The notes under the pieces: generated by a model
The model's input: the letters and a program-made list of their open reading frames with translations, nothing else
Told to the model about the DNA's origin: nothing
Database searches by the model: none
Source: Mycobacterium sp. E3198
GTDB lineage: Bacteria; Actinomycetota; Actinomycetes; Mycobacteriales; Mycobacteriaceae
Reading direction: 5' to 3'
DNA: 64,000 nucleotides
Assembly: GCF_001667015.1 (NCBI RefSeq)
Contig: NZ_LZIS01000204.1
Coordinates: forward strand, 1 to 64,000
Shown here: piece by piece, positions 1 through 8,948 of the stretch
Numbering within the stretch: position 1 is the first letter of the stretch
How the letters are laid out: every line of letters begins with the position of its first letter
Made by a program: the position numbers and the translations under genes

Positions 1-2243
1 GCCAGGTTCCAGCCCCGGTCGGCCGGAAACTCCCCCAGCGCGTCGACGCCGCCGGCCACCAGATCCCACAGCGCCGCCGGCGATTCCACGCCGCCGGGGA
101 AGCGACAAGCCATGCCCACCACCGCAATCGGCTCGTCCGCTTCCGCCCGCGACCCCACCTGCGGAGCCGCCGCGACGGCTCCGCTCAGCAACAGGCCCAG
201 GTGCGTGGCCAACTCGTCGGGGGTGGGGTAGTCGAAGGCCAGGGTGGCCGGCAGTTCGAGCCTGGTTTCGGTCTTGAGCCGGTCGAGCAACTCGGTCGCC
301 TTCACCGAATCGAACCCCAGGTCCTGGAACGGGCACTCGGGGTCGATGTCCTGGGGGCTGGCGTTGCCCAACACCGAAGCCACCTGCGAGCACACCACGC
401 CTACCACCAGGTCGTGCTGCTGCCGGCTCAGCGTGCGCAGCCGTTGCGTCCAATCCGAGTCGGGCTGGGCGCCGGTTTCCTCGGCGACACGCGGTTCCGG
501 CCGGCGGGCCGGCTCGTCCCACCGGGTGAACTCGTTGCGCAGGTAGCGCTGCAGGGAATCGCGCCGCCTGACCTTGCCGCTGGTGGTGAGGGGAATCGAA
601 TGGGGCGGCACCAGAACGAGATCCGCCACGCTCAGTTCATGCGCCCTCGATATCGCAGCGGTGATCTCGCGCCTGACGGCGCGCAGCTTTTCCGCGGCCT
701 CTTCGGGATCGCCACCCGCCTTGTATTCGACGATGGTGACCAGCTTTTCGACGCCGTCGTCGTCCGGAACCGCTATCGCCACGACGCGGCCCGCGGTGAT
801 TTCCTGGATCGTCGCCTCGATGTCGTCGGGGGCGTGGTTGCGCCCGTAGACGATCAGGAGGTCCTTGATGCGGCCGACGATGAACATCTCGTCGTCGGAG
901 AAGAAGCCGAGGTCTCCGGTTCTCAGCCACGGCGCTTCGGGAGTGCCGGCCGACGGATTGACAAGCGTTGCGCCGAAGGTGCGTTCGCTCTCTTGCGGCT
1001 TCTGCCAGTAGCCGGAACAGACGTTGTCGCCGTGCACCCAGATCTCGCCGACCGTTCCCGCCGGGCACTCGATGCTGGTCTCGGGGTCGACAATGCGCAC
1101 TGTCTGCGTGTTCGGCATGCCGTAGCTGACCAGCGGTATGCCTTCTCCGCTTGCGCACCGCCGCGCGTCGCCGGCGGTCAGCTTTTCGGATTCGAAGAAC
1201 ACGGTCGACGGTGGCAGACCGGTGTCCAGTGTGGCGACCATGAGCGTGGCTTCGGCGAGGCCGTAGGAGGGCCGCAACGCCTCGGGGCGAAGGTTGAAGC
1301 GGGCGAACCGCTCGGCGAAGCGCCGCAGCGTCGGCGGGTTGACGCGTTCGGCGCCATTGAGGATGTTGCGCACGCCGCCGAGGTCGAGCCCGGCCAGGTC
1401 GTCATCCAACGTTTTCCGCGCGGCCAATTCGAATGCGATGTTCGGCCCGGCCGAAAACGCGTGCGGGTTGCTGGCCAGCAACTGCATCCAGCGCGCCGGT
1501 CGCTGCAGGAACGCCGGCGGGCTGGTGAGCACGGTGCGGAACCCCGCCATGATCGGGAAGCAAATGCTCAGGACCAGGCCCATGTCGTGGAAGAACGGCA
1601 GCCACGACACCACCGTGGTGTCCGGTGGAGCGATCCCGTCCACGTAGTAGGACGCCATGATTTGTTGGCAGTTGACCTGAATGTTCTTGTGCGAGACCAC
1701 GACTCCCGCCGGCGTGCGGGTCGAACCGGAGGTGTACTGCAAATGCGCGACGCTCGGCAGATTCTCGGGGTCGGCGGCGGGGCCAGGGTCCGAGTCCAGG
1801 TCCAGCAGATCGACCTCGACGAGCGATGGCGCGCGCTCGCCGGGCCTCGACTGGATGTACTCGGCGATGTCGCCCGCGACGGGGGAGGTCGTGAGGATGG
1901 ACGACGGCGACGCGTCCAGCAGGACCGAGCTGACGCGTTCGTCGCCGGCGCCCCGCAACGGCAGCGGCAGCGGGACCGCGATCTGACCGGCCTGCAGCGC
2001 GCCCAGGAACGCGAGCAGGTATTCGAGCCCCTGCGGCGCCAAGATCACAGCCCGGTCGCCGTTCGACCCGCAAGCTTTGAGCTCCCGCGCGACGTTCAGC
2101 GTTCGCCGGTATAGCTGTGACCACGTCAGGCTTTCCGCCACGCCCGCCGGGTCCTGCTCGTAATCGACGTAGGTGAACGCCGTCTCATCGGGCCGCAGCA
2201 GGGCCCGCTCGCGCAGCACAGCGGGGATCGAAGTCTCGAGCAC
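1..2243 (-). CDS. FAAL-ACP-KS type I polyketide synthase, N-terminal part (truncated by window edge)
   Basis: The minus strand reads open from a GTG at 2243 to the window edge (about 747 codons). In order it shows a fatty-acyl-AMP ligase domain (adenylation core QYTSGSTRTPAGVVVSHKN, and near its end DLLIVYGRNHAPDDIE, a sequence typical of FAALs rather than CoA ligases), a linker, an acyl carrier domain with GFDSVKA (phosphopantetheine Ser at about residue 646), then the start of a ketosynthase (EPIAVVGMACRFPGG) cut by position 1. FAALs activate a fatty acid as acyl-AMP and load it on the ACP, so the product should be a lipid-primed polyketide. Downstream domains and product are not visible. 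Long open frames on the opposite strand here are GC-driven shadows. It does not belong to the M. tuberculosis order around echA14, so it is a lineage-specific neighbour. Confidence 0.9.
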   Translation of the reverse strand, partial: MLETSIPAVLRERALLRPDETAFTYVDYEQDPAGVAESLTWSQLYRRTLNVARELKACGSNGDRAVILAPQGLEYLLAFLGALQAGQIAVPLPLPLRGAGDERVSSVLLDASPSSILTTSPVAGDIAEYIQSRPGERAPSLVEVDLLDLDSDPGPAADPENLPSVAHLQYTSGSTRTPAGVVVSHKNIQVNCQQIMASYYVDGIAPPDTTVVSWLPFFHDMGLVLSICFPIMAGFRTVLTSPPAFLQRPARWMQLLASNPHAFSAGPNIAFELAARKTLDDDLAGLDLGGVRNILNGAERVNPPTLRRFAERFARFNLRPEALRPSYGLAEATLMVATLDTGLPPSTVFFESEKLTAGDARRCASGEGIPLVSYGMPNTQTVRIVDPETSIECPAGTVGEIWVHGDNVCSGYWQKPQESERTFGATLVNPSAGTPEAPWLRTGDLGFFSDDEMFIVGRIKDLLIVYGRNHAPDDIEATIQEITAGRVVAIAVPDDDGVEKLVTIVEYKAGGDPEEAAEKLRAVRREITAAISRAHELSVADLVLVPPHSIPLTTSGKVRRRDSLQRYLRNEFTRWDEPARRPEPRVAEETGAQPDSDWTQRLRTLSRQQHDLVVGVVCSQVASVLGNASPQDIDPECPFQDLGFDSVKATELLDRLKTETRLELPATLAFDYPTPDELATHLGLLLSGAVAAAPQVGSRAEADEPIAVVGMACRFPGGVESPAALWDLVAGGVDALGEFPADRGWNL

Positions 2244-2480
2244 GGCTTGACGATACCGAGGAACGGACAGGGCGTCGCCGAAACCGGCGATTGGCCGCGA
2301 CCCGGTGGTAATCAGACGCGTGTCGGACAGGCCCGCTCGGGGCGAAATGGCTTGCGTCGCAGGACTATTCAGCGCGGTCCGCGAACCGCCTTGGCGGCCA
2401 TGGACACTGGAAACAAGCGTTCCCAGATTTCTTCCAGGTCGGGTTGGGTAAATACGTTTGCCCAGGTAGTCGCGTCGCGG

Positions 2481-2726
2481 TCACGATGCCTGCGCGTACT
2501 GCCAGACCACCCCCTCGCCGTCGGCGCCCGGGTTGCACCACATGGTGCGCCCGGCCGCGTCGCGGGTGGTGGCGTTGCGCACCGAGCAGGGGTGACCCGC
2601 GGACGGGACGTTGAGGTAGGCGACACCCATCCCGAGCGCGACGAGCACGGCGGTAACGGACGACACCATCGCCAGCCGGAGGAATCCGAGTTTCCTGTTC
2701 GCCTTCTTGTCCGCCGCGGTGCGCAT
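2481..2726 (-). CDS. Small membrane-anchored hypothetical protein
   Basis: An 81-residue protein. It has a Lys/Arg-rich N-terminus (residues 1-17), one hydrophobic segment (about 18-39) that could be a signal anchor, and a short exported part with two cysteines, which could form a disulfide, and a GEGVVWQYAQ tail. A GAGGAG ribosome site lies about 6 nt upstream of the ATG. I do not recognise the family. It is divergent from echA14 (start codons about 128 nt apart) and lies upstream of, and parallel to, the PKS gene. The strong ribosome site and signal-like N-terminus argue that it is real. Confidence 0.6.
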   Translation of the reverse strand: MRTAADKKANRKLGFLRLAMVSSVTAVLVALGMGVAYLNVPSAGHPCSVRNATTRDAAGRTMWCNPGADGEGVVWQYAQAS

Positions 2727-2854
2727 GGGCTGCTCCTCGTTCAGATGCCGGATCGGTGGTTCGACTCGAGCATCGGCGGGCGGGCTTGCGAGATTCTCCA
2801 GGGATTCTTGGCGGGCGTTTGCGCTGGTGGGGGTGCCCCGTACCTTAGATATCC

Positions 2855-3625
2855 ATGACCCGCCCCGATCTCGTCCTGTTCAGCGTCGACGCTCACGTCG
2901 CGCTCATCACCGTCAACGACCCCGACCGGCGCAACGCCCTCACCGATGAGATGTCGGCGCTGCTGCGATCCGCGGTGGAGCGGGCCGAAGCCGACCCCGA
3001 CGTGCACGCCGTCGTGGTCACGGGCGCGGGCAAGGCGTTTTGCGCCGGCGCCGACCTCAGCGCCCTGGGCGCCGCCGGCGGCGGGGCGGCGGAGTCGGGG
3101 CTACAAAGGCTCTACGACGGCTTCATGGCCGTCGGCGACTGCCGGCTGCCCACGATCGCCGCGGTCAACGGCGCGGCGGTCGGCGCGGGCCTGAACCTGG
3201 CGTTGGCCGCCGACGTGCGCATCGCCGGGCCCGGCGCGCTGTTCGACGCCCGGTTCCAGAAGCTGGGTCTGCACCCCGGCGGGGGCGCCACGTGGATGCT
3301 GCAGCGCGCGGTCGGCCCGCAGGTGGCGCGCGCGGCGTTGCTGTTCGGGATGCGCTTCGACGCGGAAGCCGCGGTGCGGCACGGCCTGGCGCTCAGCGTC
3401 GCCGACGACCCGGTCGCCGCCGCGCTGGCGCTGGCCGCGGGCCCCGCCGCGGCTCCCCGTGAGGTGGTGCTGGCGACCAAGGCGACGATGCGCGCCACCA
3501 TCAACCCGGGATCGCTGGACAGCGAGCAGCACCACCTCGCCATGCGAACCGAGCTCGGGCCGCAGGCGTCGTCCATCCAATCACCGGAATTCGCAAGCAG
3601 ATTGGCCGCGGCGCGGCGCAAGTAG
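2855..3625 (+). CDS. echA14: Enoyl-CoA hydratase/isomerase family protein (EchA14-like)
   Basis: 256 residues with the crotonase fold signature: FCAGADLSAL (oxyanion-hole loop, about 62-71) and AAVNGAAVGAGLNLALAADVRIAG (second oxyanion region, about 105-128). Family members hydrate trans-2-enoyl-CoA or isomerise double bonds in beta-oxidation. One of the two catalytic glutamates of classical crotonase is not obvious; the second loop reads FQKLGLHPGGGATW, so the exact reaction is open. Length and sequence fit M. tuberculosis EchA14 (Rv2486), which also lies close to the bkd genes. It is transcribed alone, divergent from the small membrane protein. No clear Shine-Dalgarno site precedes the ATG, so the start could be leaderless. 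Confidence 0.85.
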   Translation: MTRPDLVLFSVDAHVALITVNDPDRRNALTDEMSALLRSAVERAEADPDVHAVVVTGAGKAFCAGADLSALGAAGGGAAESGLQRLYDGFMAVGDCRLPTIAAVNGAAVGAGLNLALAADVRIAGPGALFDARFQKLGLHPGGGATWMLQRAVGPQVARAALLFGMRFDAEAAVRHGLALSVADDPVAAALALAAGPAAAPREVVLATKATMRATINPGSLDSEQHHLAMRTELGPQASSIQSPEFASRLAAARRK

Positions 3626-3722
3626 GCCCGTGCGCGACACATAAACTACGCATACGACACGCCGACGAGCGTCGCACGGGCTGATGTCTCGGTGCGGCGA
3701 AACACCCGCTGCCGGTCCCCCG

Positions 3723-4100
3723 CTAGCCCGTGGGGTCTCCCAAGCAGTGGGTGTGGTCTTTTTGGACCGTTCCGCCGTTAGCGGTAGCCAGCGCGGCCGC
3801 CTCCGCATCGTCGCGTGTTGCACCCCAGCCCCCGTAGTACTTGGTGTTCGCAGCATTCATGGCTATAGCGACGCACCCACCCTGCCCGCTGGCCAGAAGA
3901 CGACAATCGCTGATTGTCTTGCGACACGCCGACATCACGGTCTGAATGGCCTCAGATTGGTTTTTTCCTCCGGCGGTGAACCTGATCTGCCCGGTGGAAT
4001 CCGAGATCGCCATCGCAATCCACGGGTCGTCGGCATGAGCGAACGGCGCTGCAGCGAATGCCACGCCGATCGCGATCGCTACTGCCGCTGGTTTCTTCAT
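3723..4100 (-). CDS. Secreted DUF4189 domain protein
   Basis: 125 residues starting at the ATG at 4098-4100. Residues 1-23 form a Sec signal peptide (KK, hydrophobic AAVAIAIGVAFAAAPF, then AHA before DDPW). The mature part has WIAMAISDSTGQ, AIQTVMSACRK, DCRLLASGQGGCVAIAM, YYGGWGATRDDAEAAAL and a final Cys, the pattern of the DUF4189 family of small secreted mycobacterial proteins with paired cysteines. Function unknown. It lies 152 nt downstream of bkdC on the same strand but is probably a separate unit. A longer open frame extends upstream through the intergenic region, but the signal peptide fixes the start here. Confidence 0.8.
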   Translation of the reverse strand: MKKPAAVAIAIGVAFAAAPFAHADDPWIAMAISDSTGQIRFTAGGKNQSEAIQTVMSACRKTISDCRLLASGQGGCVAIAMNAANTKYYGGWGATRDDAEAAALATANGGTVQKDHTHCLGDPTG

Positions 4101-4252
4101 GACGCTGTCCCGCCCTCTTCCTGTGCGCTGCGTCGTAGTGGCGCAGGTAAACGCAAGGAGACGATTCTCCCCCGTCGGCGACTCCGGCGCGACATCAACC
4201 GGGCGCCCGTCCGCGTTGACGTGCGCGTTTGCCGCGAGGAGCCAGGGACCCG

Positions 4253-5392
4253 CTACAGGTCCAGCAGGGCGGTCTCGGGCGACTCGATCAGATCCCTCAG
4301 CTCGCAGAGGAACCGAGCCACCTGGGCGCCGTCGGCCACGCGGTGGTCGAACACGCACGTCAGCGCCATCGTCGGACGCACAACGATCTCGCCGCCGACG
4401 ACCACCGGGCGCGGCCTGATCGCGCCCATGCCCAGGATCGCGGCTTCGGGGTGGTTGATCACCGGCACGCCGTCGTCGACGCCGAGCGCCCCGAAGTTCG
4501 ACACGGTGAAGGTGGAGCCCGTCAGTTCGGTGGGCGTCAAAATGCCCTCGCGGGCACCTTTGATCAATTCGGCCGTCCGGGCGGCCAACTCGCGCGTGGT
4601 CATCGTCTGCGCGTCGGCGATCACCGGCACCAGCAGTCCCCGGTCGGTGGCCACACCGAATCCCACCTGCACGCCCCGATGAATGTGCACCTGGGGGCCT
4701 TCGGGCGAATCGACCCATGTCGAGTTGAGAATCGTGTTGTGGCGCAGGGCGATAACGAGCAGCCGAAGCGTCAGCACGAACGGCGAAATCTCAGGGTCCG
4801 GGGAACGGTCGCTCAGTCGCAGCAGCGCGGTGCAATCCACGTCCACGCCGGCCTTCGCGGCCGGGATCTCCCGGTGGGACAGCGCCATCTTCTCCGCCAT
4901 CCTGGCGTGCACCCCGCGGACCGGCCGAACATCATCCGCCGTGGCGTGAGCGGCCGCCAGCACGTCCGCGCGGGTGATCACCCGATCCCCGCTGCGAGGC
5001 AACGCGGCGAGGTCGACCGCAAGCTCCTTGGCCAGCTTGCGCACCGGCGGGGCGGCGCGCGGCCGGCCGGTCCGCCGGCTGGCGTCGATGCCCGCGTCGG
5101 CGCCGTAGCCGACCAGCGTGGGCACCGCGCCCTGGCCGGGCGCGGTGTCGATGCGGACCAGCACGGCGCCGACCTTGAGCACATCGCCCTCGGCGCCGTT
5201 GGTTTCGACGATCCGCCCGGCGTACGGGCTCGGAATCTCCACCTCCGCCTTGGCGGTCTCCACCGAACACAACACCTGGTTGAGCTCGACGTCGGCGCCG
5301 GCCTCGACGTACCAGCACGTCACCGTCACCTCTTCGAGCCCCTCGCCGAGGTCGGGAACCCGGAACGCGATCACCCGGTCGTCGGTGCTCAT
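4253..5392 (-). CDS. bkdC: Branched-chain alpha-keto acid dehydrogenase E2 (dihydrolipoamide acyltransferase)
   Basis: 379 residues with the standard E2 layout. An N-terminal lipoyl domain (about 1-80) has the lipoylated lysine at about residue 48 in SVETAKAEVEIP. A short E1/E3-binding domain (about 117-150, VRKLAKELAVDLAAL) follows, then the C-terminal catalytic domain with the DHRVADG motif (catalytic His about 350). It moves the acyl group from lipoamide to CoA in oxidation of the keto acids of Leu, Ile and Val. The start codon overlaps the bkdB stop by 4 nt (ATGA), so the three subunits are translationally coupled. M. tuberculosis Rv2495c is the matching gene, formerly called pdhC. Confidence 0.95.
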   Translation of the reverse strand: MSTDDRVIAFRVPDLGEGLEEVTVTCWYVEAGADVELNQVLCSVETAKAEVEIPSPYAGRIVETNGAEGDVLKVGAVLVRIDTAPGQGAVPTLVGYGADAGIDASRRTGRPRAAPPVRKLAKELAVDLAALPRSGDRVITRADVLAAAHATADDVRPVRGVHARMAEKMALSHREIPAAKAGVDVDCTALLRLSDRSPDPEISPFVLTLRLLVIALRHNTILNSTWVDSPEGPQVHIHRGVQVGFGVATDRGLLVPVIADAQTMTTRELAARTAELIKGAREGILTPTELTGSTFTVSNFGALGVDDGVPVINHPEAAILGMGAIRPRPVVVGGEIVVRPTMALTCVFDHRVADGAQVARFLCELRDLIESPETALLDL

Positions 5393-6420
5393 GGCATGCC
5401 CAGCGCGCGCTCGACGCAGTCCAGCAGCCGATCAGGCCCCGGCAACCACAACCCCTCCAACCGCGCCGGCGGGTAGGGCGTGTCAAAACCGCAGGCGCGC
5501 AACACCGGTGCCTCCAACTCGTAGAACATCTCCTCCTGGATGCGCGCGGCCAGGCCGGCCCCGTAGCCGAGGCTGCGCGGCCCCTCGTGCAGCACCACGC
5601 AGCGCCCGGTCCGATGGATCGAGGCGGCGACGGTGTCGAAGTCCAGCGGCACCAGCGACCGCAGGTCGATGACCTCCAAACTCCAATCACGCTGCCGCTG
5701 CGCCTCTTCCGCGGTGGCGACGGCGGTGTTCACCAGGCTGCCGTACGTCACGACGGTGACGTCGCGGCCGGGCCGGCGCACCACGGCCTGTCCGATGGGC
5801 GGCTCGGGCCGGGTGGTGTCGACCTCGCCGCGTCCCTGGTAGCGCCGCTTCGGCTCCAGGTACATCACCGGGTCGGGGCAGGCGATCGAGTGGCGTAGCA
5901 GCCAGTAGGCGTCGGACGGGCTGGACGGCACCACCACTTTCAAACCGGCCGTGTGGGCCCAGTAGGACTCGGTGGAGTCCGAATGATGTTCGGCCGCACC
6001 GATTCCCCCGAACGACGGGATCCGGACGGTGACCGGCATGTTGATCTCGCCGCGGGTGCGGGTGCGGTACTTCGCCAGATGGCTGACCACCTGATCGAAG
6101 GCCGGGTAGGAAAATCCGTCGAACTGGATCTCGGGCACCGGCACGAAGCCGCGCAGGGCCAGGCCGACCGCGATGCCGACGATGGCGGATTCGGCCAGCG
6201 GCGTGTCGAAACATCGCGCCTCGCCGAACGTTTCGGCCAGGCCCTCGGTGACCCGGAACACCCCGCCCTCGACCGAGACGTCCTCGCCGAACACCAGGAC
6301 GCGGTCGTCGGCGGCCATCGCGTCGTGCAGCGCGCGGTTGAGCGCCTGCACCATGGTCAGCGGCTGCGCGGCGGGCGCGTCCCGGGTGGGGGCGGCCGGG
6401 CGGTCTTCGAGCTGGGTCAT
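5389..6420 (-). CDS. bkdB: Branched-chain alpha-keto acid dehydrogenase E1 beta subunit
   Basis: 343 residues of the transketolase-like E1 beta family (RVLVFGEDVSVEGGVFRVTEGL; FDTPLAESAIVGIAVGLALRG; VTVVTYGSLVNTA). It pairs with BkdA to decarboxylate the keto acid and transfer the acyl group to the E2 lipoyl arm. The start is the ATG at 6418-6420, which overlaps the bkdA stop by 4 nt. A longer open frame in the same register continues upstream inside bkdA but has no matching protein signal. M. tuberculosis counterpart is Rv2496c. Confidence 0.95.
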   Translation of the reverse strand: MTQLEDRPAAPTRDAPAAQPLTMVQALNRALHDAMAADDRVLVFGEDVSVEGGVFRVTEGLAETFGEARCFDTPLAESAIVGIAVGLALRGFVPVPEIQFDGFSYPAFDQVVSHLAKYRTRTRGEINMPVTVRIPSFGGIGAAEHHSDSTESYWAHTAGLKVVVPSSPSDAYWLLRHSIACPDPVMYLEPKRRYQGRGEVDTTRPEPPIGQAVVRRPGRDVTVVTYGSLVNTAVATAEEAQRQRDWSLEVIDLRSLVPLDFDTVAASIHRTGRCVVLHEGPRSLGYGAGLAARIQEEMFYELEAPVLRACGFDTPYPPARLEGLWLPGPDRLLDCVERALGMP

Positions 6421-7508
6421 TCGAGCCGCCCCAGCTCGGCCAGCAGTTGCCGGCGCTGCGCCTGCAACCCCGGGGTGATCTCGGCGTACACGGTGGTGAA
6501 CACCTCGTCGACGTCGAAGTCGGGCGCGTCGAAGACCGCGTCGCGCAATTCGGCCCGCATCCGCTTGGCGCGCGCGGCGATCCGCTCCTCCAGGCGGTCC
6601 GACCACAGGCCCTGACCCCGCAGGTAGGCGCGGTAGCGCGGGATCGGGTCCAGCGCCGCCCATCGGTCCACTTCGTCCTGCGTGCGGTAGCGGCTCGGAT
6701 CGTCGGAGGTGGTGTGCGGGCCGAGCCGGTAGGTGACCGCCTCGATCAACGTCGGCCCGCCGCCGGAGCGGGCGCGGGCGGCGGCCTCGGCCGTCACCGC
6801 GTAGCAGGCCAGCACGTCGTTGCCGTCCACCCGGATGCCGGGCATCCCGTAGCCAATTGCCTTGTGCGCGAGCGAAGGTGCTGCGGTCTGTTTGGACACC
6901 GGCACCGAGATCGCCCATTGGTTGTTCTGCACATAGAACACGCAGGGCGCGCCGAACACGGCCGCGAAGTTCAGCGCCTCGTGCACGTCGCCCTCGCTGG
7001 TGGCGCCGTCGCCGAGGAAGGCCACCGTCACCGAATCCTCGCCCAGGCGTTGCGCGGCCATCGCCGCGCCGACGGCGTGCAGGGTCTGGGTGCCGATCGG
7101 AATCGACATCGGCGCGCAGCACTTCTTGGTGAAGTCCAGCCCGCCGTGCCACGTCCCGCGCCACGCCGCGCCGACGTGTCCGGGCGGGATGCCGCGGACC
7201 AGATACGCGCCGAGCTCGCGGTATTGGGGAAACAGCCAGTCCGTCTTGCGCAGGCAGGCGGCGGCCCCGACCTGCGCGGCTTCCTGCCCGCGGCAGGACG
7301 CGAACAGCGCCAATTGCCCCTGCCGCTTGAGGTTGACGAACTCGGTGTCCAGCTCGCGGGTGACCACCATCATCTCGTAGAGCCAGCACAGGGTCTCCGG
7401 CGGAAGGCCGCGGCCGTAACGGCTTTCGGGCGTCGGCGTGCCGTCGGCGGCGACGAGTTGCACCGGGTCGAGGTCGACGGTCATCGGCGTCTGAGACACA
7501 TCCGCCAT
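6417..7508 (-). CDS. bkdA: Branched-chain alpha-keto acid dehydrogenase E1 alpha subunit
   Basis: 363 residues. The thiamine diphosphate motif begins GDGATSEGDVHEALNFA and ends at the paired Asn of VQNNQW, as in E1 alpha subunits of 2-oxo acid dehydrogenases. ARSGGGPTLIEAVTYRLGPHTTSDDPSRYR carries the conserved phosphorylation-loop region seen in the branched-chain type. A strong AAGGAGG ribosome site lies about 5 nt upstream of the ATG. A gap of 130 nt separates it from citE upstream, so bkdABC could have its own promoter or be read through. Counterpart Rv2497c. Confidence 0.95.
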   Translation of the reverse strand: MADVSQTPMTVDLDPVQLVAADGTPTPESRYGRGLPPETLCWLYEMMVVTRELDTEFVNLKRQGQLALFASCRGQEAAQVGAAACLRKTDWLFPQYRELGAYLVRGIPPGHVGAAWRGTWHGGLDFTKKCCAPMSIPIGTQTLHAVGAAMAAQRLGEDSVTVAFLGDGATSEGDVHEALNFAAVFGAPCVFYVQNNQWAISVPVSKQTAAPSLAHKAIGYGMPGIRVDGNDVLACYAVTAEAAARARSGGGPTLIEAVTYRLGPHTTSDDPSRYRTQDEVDRWAALDPIPRYRAYLRGQGLWSDRLEERIAARAKRMRAELRDAVFDAPDFDVDEVFTTVYAEITPGLQAQRRQLLAELGRLE

Positions 7509-7638
7509 ACCGCCTCCTTGGCGATCGCCAGAGCTACACGAAAGTCTCCATTCGACGCGAGACTGGCGTATCTCCCATTATGCGCCCGAATACGAAGACG
7601 CCGCGTTGATCACGGTCGGGGCGCAAACGTGTCGCGCC

Positions 7639-8460
7639 CTAGCCGGACGCGGGCTCCCCCGCCCGCCGCAACAACATCGCGGCGTGCTTGAGCACCGGCG
7701 AATCGACCATCTGTCCCTCGAACGCGAAGACCCCGCGTTCCGAGCGCGCCGCCGCCAACACCCGGCGCGCCCAGTCCAGCTTTTCCTCGGTGGGGCGATA
7801 GGCCTCGCGCACGACCGGGACCTGGCTCGGGTGGATGCACACGGTCCCGTCGAACCCGATGGCGACGGCGTCGTCGGCCTCGGCCCGCAGGCCCTCGATG
7901 TCGCGGATGTCCAGGTGCACGGCGTCGAGCGCGATCCGCTCGAAGGCCGCCGCCGCGAGCAGGGTCGACGACCGGACGTGGCGGGCGACGTCGCGATAGG
8001 TGCCGTCGGCCAGCCGGCTCGAGCTGCCGCCGAGCGTGGCGACCAGGTCCTCGGCGCCCCACATCAGGGCGGCGGTGCCCTCGGCCGCGGCGATCTCCGC
8101 GACGAAAACCGCGCCGCGCGGGGTTTCGATCAGCGCGACGACGTCGCGCGGCGCCAGGGCGGTCACCTGCGCGGCCGATTCGGTCTTGGAGAGCATCACC
8201 GTCGTGTAAGCGGTCTCGGCCAGGGCGTCCAGGTCGCGGGCGTGCTCGGCGGTGTCCGCCGCGTTGATCCGCACCACCGTCCGCTCGGGGTCCAGCGGGG
8301 TCTCCCGCAGCGCCTTGCGGGCGGCGGGTTTGTCCGCCTCGGCCACGCCGTCCTCGAGGTCGAGGATCACCACGTCGGCAGCCGCGGCGGCCTTGGCGAA
8401 ACGCTCGGGGCGGTCGGCCGGGCAGAACAGCCAGCCGGGCCCCACGCTACGCAGATCCAT
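7639..8460 (-). CDS. citE: CitE-like lyase (HMG-CoA / beta-hydroxyacyl-CoA lyase)
   Basis: 273 residues, the length of M. tuberculosis Rv2498c. Family landmarks are VILDLEDGVAEADKPAAR (Mg-binding Glu/Asp), RINAADT, ALIETPRGAV and MWGAEDLVATLGG, followed by GFDGTVCIHPSQV. The family is named for the citrate lyase beta subunit, but the mycobacterial protein is reported to split 3-hydroxy-3-methylglutaryl-CoA and related acyl-CoAs, the last step of leucine breakdown. The location in this operon supports that role. The start is the ATG at 8458-8460, sharing 1 nt with the maoC stop (TGATG); upstream in-frame sequence belongs to the maoC region. Confidence 0.92.
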   Translation of the reverse strand: MDLRSVGPGWLFCPADRPERFAKAAAAADVVILDLEDGVAEADKPAARKALRETPLDPERTVVRINAADTAEHARDLDALAETAYTTVMLSKTESAAQVTALAPRDVVALIETPRGAVFVAEIAAAEGTAALMWGAEDLVATLGGSSSRLADGTYRDVARHVRSSTLLAAAAFERIALDAVHLDIRDIEGLRAEADDAVAIGFDGTVCIHPSQVPVVREAYRPTEEKLDWARRVLAAARSERGVFAFEGQMVDSPVLKHAAMLLRRAGEPASG

Positions 8461-8948
8461 CAGGACTCCTCCGCGGGCCGCTTCCGCACCAGCGTGGTCC
8501 GCACCGCGCGCGCCACCACGTCGCCGTGCTGGTTGCGGCCGGTGTGCTCGAGGGTGACGATGCCTTCGCCGGGGCGGCTCTTCGACTCGCGCTTGTCGGT
8601 GCACACGGTCTCGGCGTAGAGGGTGTCGCCGTGGAAGACGGGCTTGGGGAACGACACCTCGGAGAAGCCGAGGTTGGCGACGATGGTGCCCAGCGTCAGC
8701 TGCGCCACCGACAGCCCAACCAGCGTGGAGAGGGTGAACATCGAGTTCACCAGCCGCTCGCCACGAAAGCCTGGCTGCTCGGCGGCCCAGGCCGCGTCGA
8801 GGTGCAGCGACTGGGTGTTCATCGTCAGCGTGGTGAACAAGACGTTGTCGGCCTCGGTGACGGTGCGGCCAGGCCGGTGCAGATAGGTCGTGCCGACCTC
8901 GAACTCCTCAAACCACAAGCCCCGCTGGATGATCGACTTGTCCGTCAC
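8460..8948 (-). CDS. MaoC-like (hot-dog) acyl-CoA dehydratase
   Basis: 162 residues from a GTG at 8946-8948. It begins VTDKSIIQRGLWFEEFEVG and has the hot-dog fold hydratase pattern (TYLHRPGRTVTEADNVLFTTLTMN; VVARAVRTTLVRKRP). It fits Rv2499c. In the leucine route a hydratase must convert 3-methylglutaconyl-CoA to HMG-CoA between AccA1/AccD1 and CitE, and this gene occupies that operon position; that assignment is inference. It overlaps fadE19 by 4 nt (GTGA) and citE by 1 nt. Confidence 0.9.
   Translation of the reverse strand: MTDKSIIQRGLWFEEFEVGTTYLHRPGRTVTEADNVLFTTLTMNTQSLHLDAAWAAEQPGFRGERLVNSMFTLSTLVGLSVAQLTLGTIVANLGFSEVSFPKPVFHGDTLYAETVCTDKRESKSRPGEGIVTLEHTGRNQHGDVVARAVRTTLVRKRPAEES

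Noticed and set aside
201..2114. A 637-codon plus-strand open frame
   Set aside because: Antisense shadow of the PKS, which reads through FAAL, ACP and KS motifs on the minus strand.
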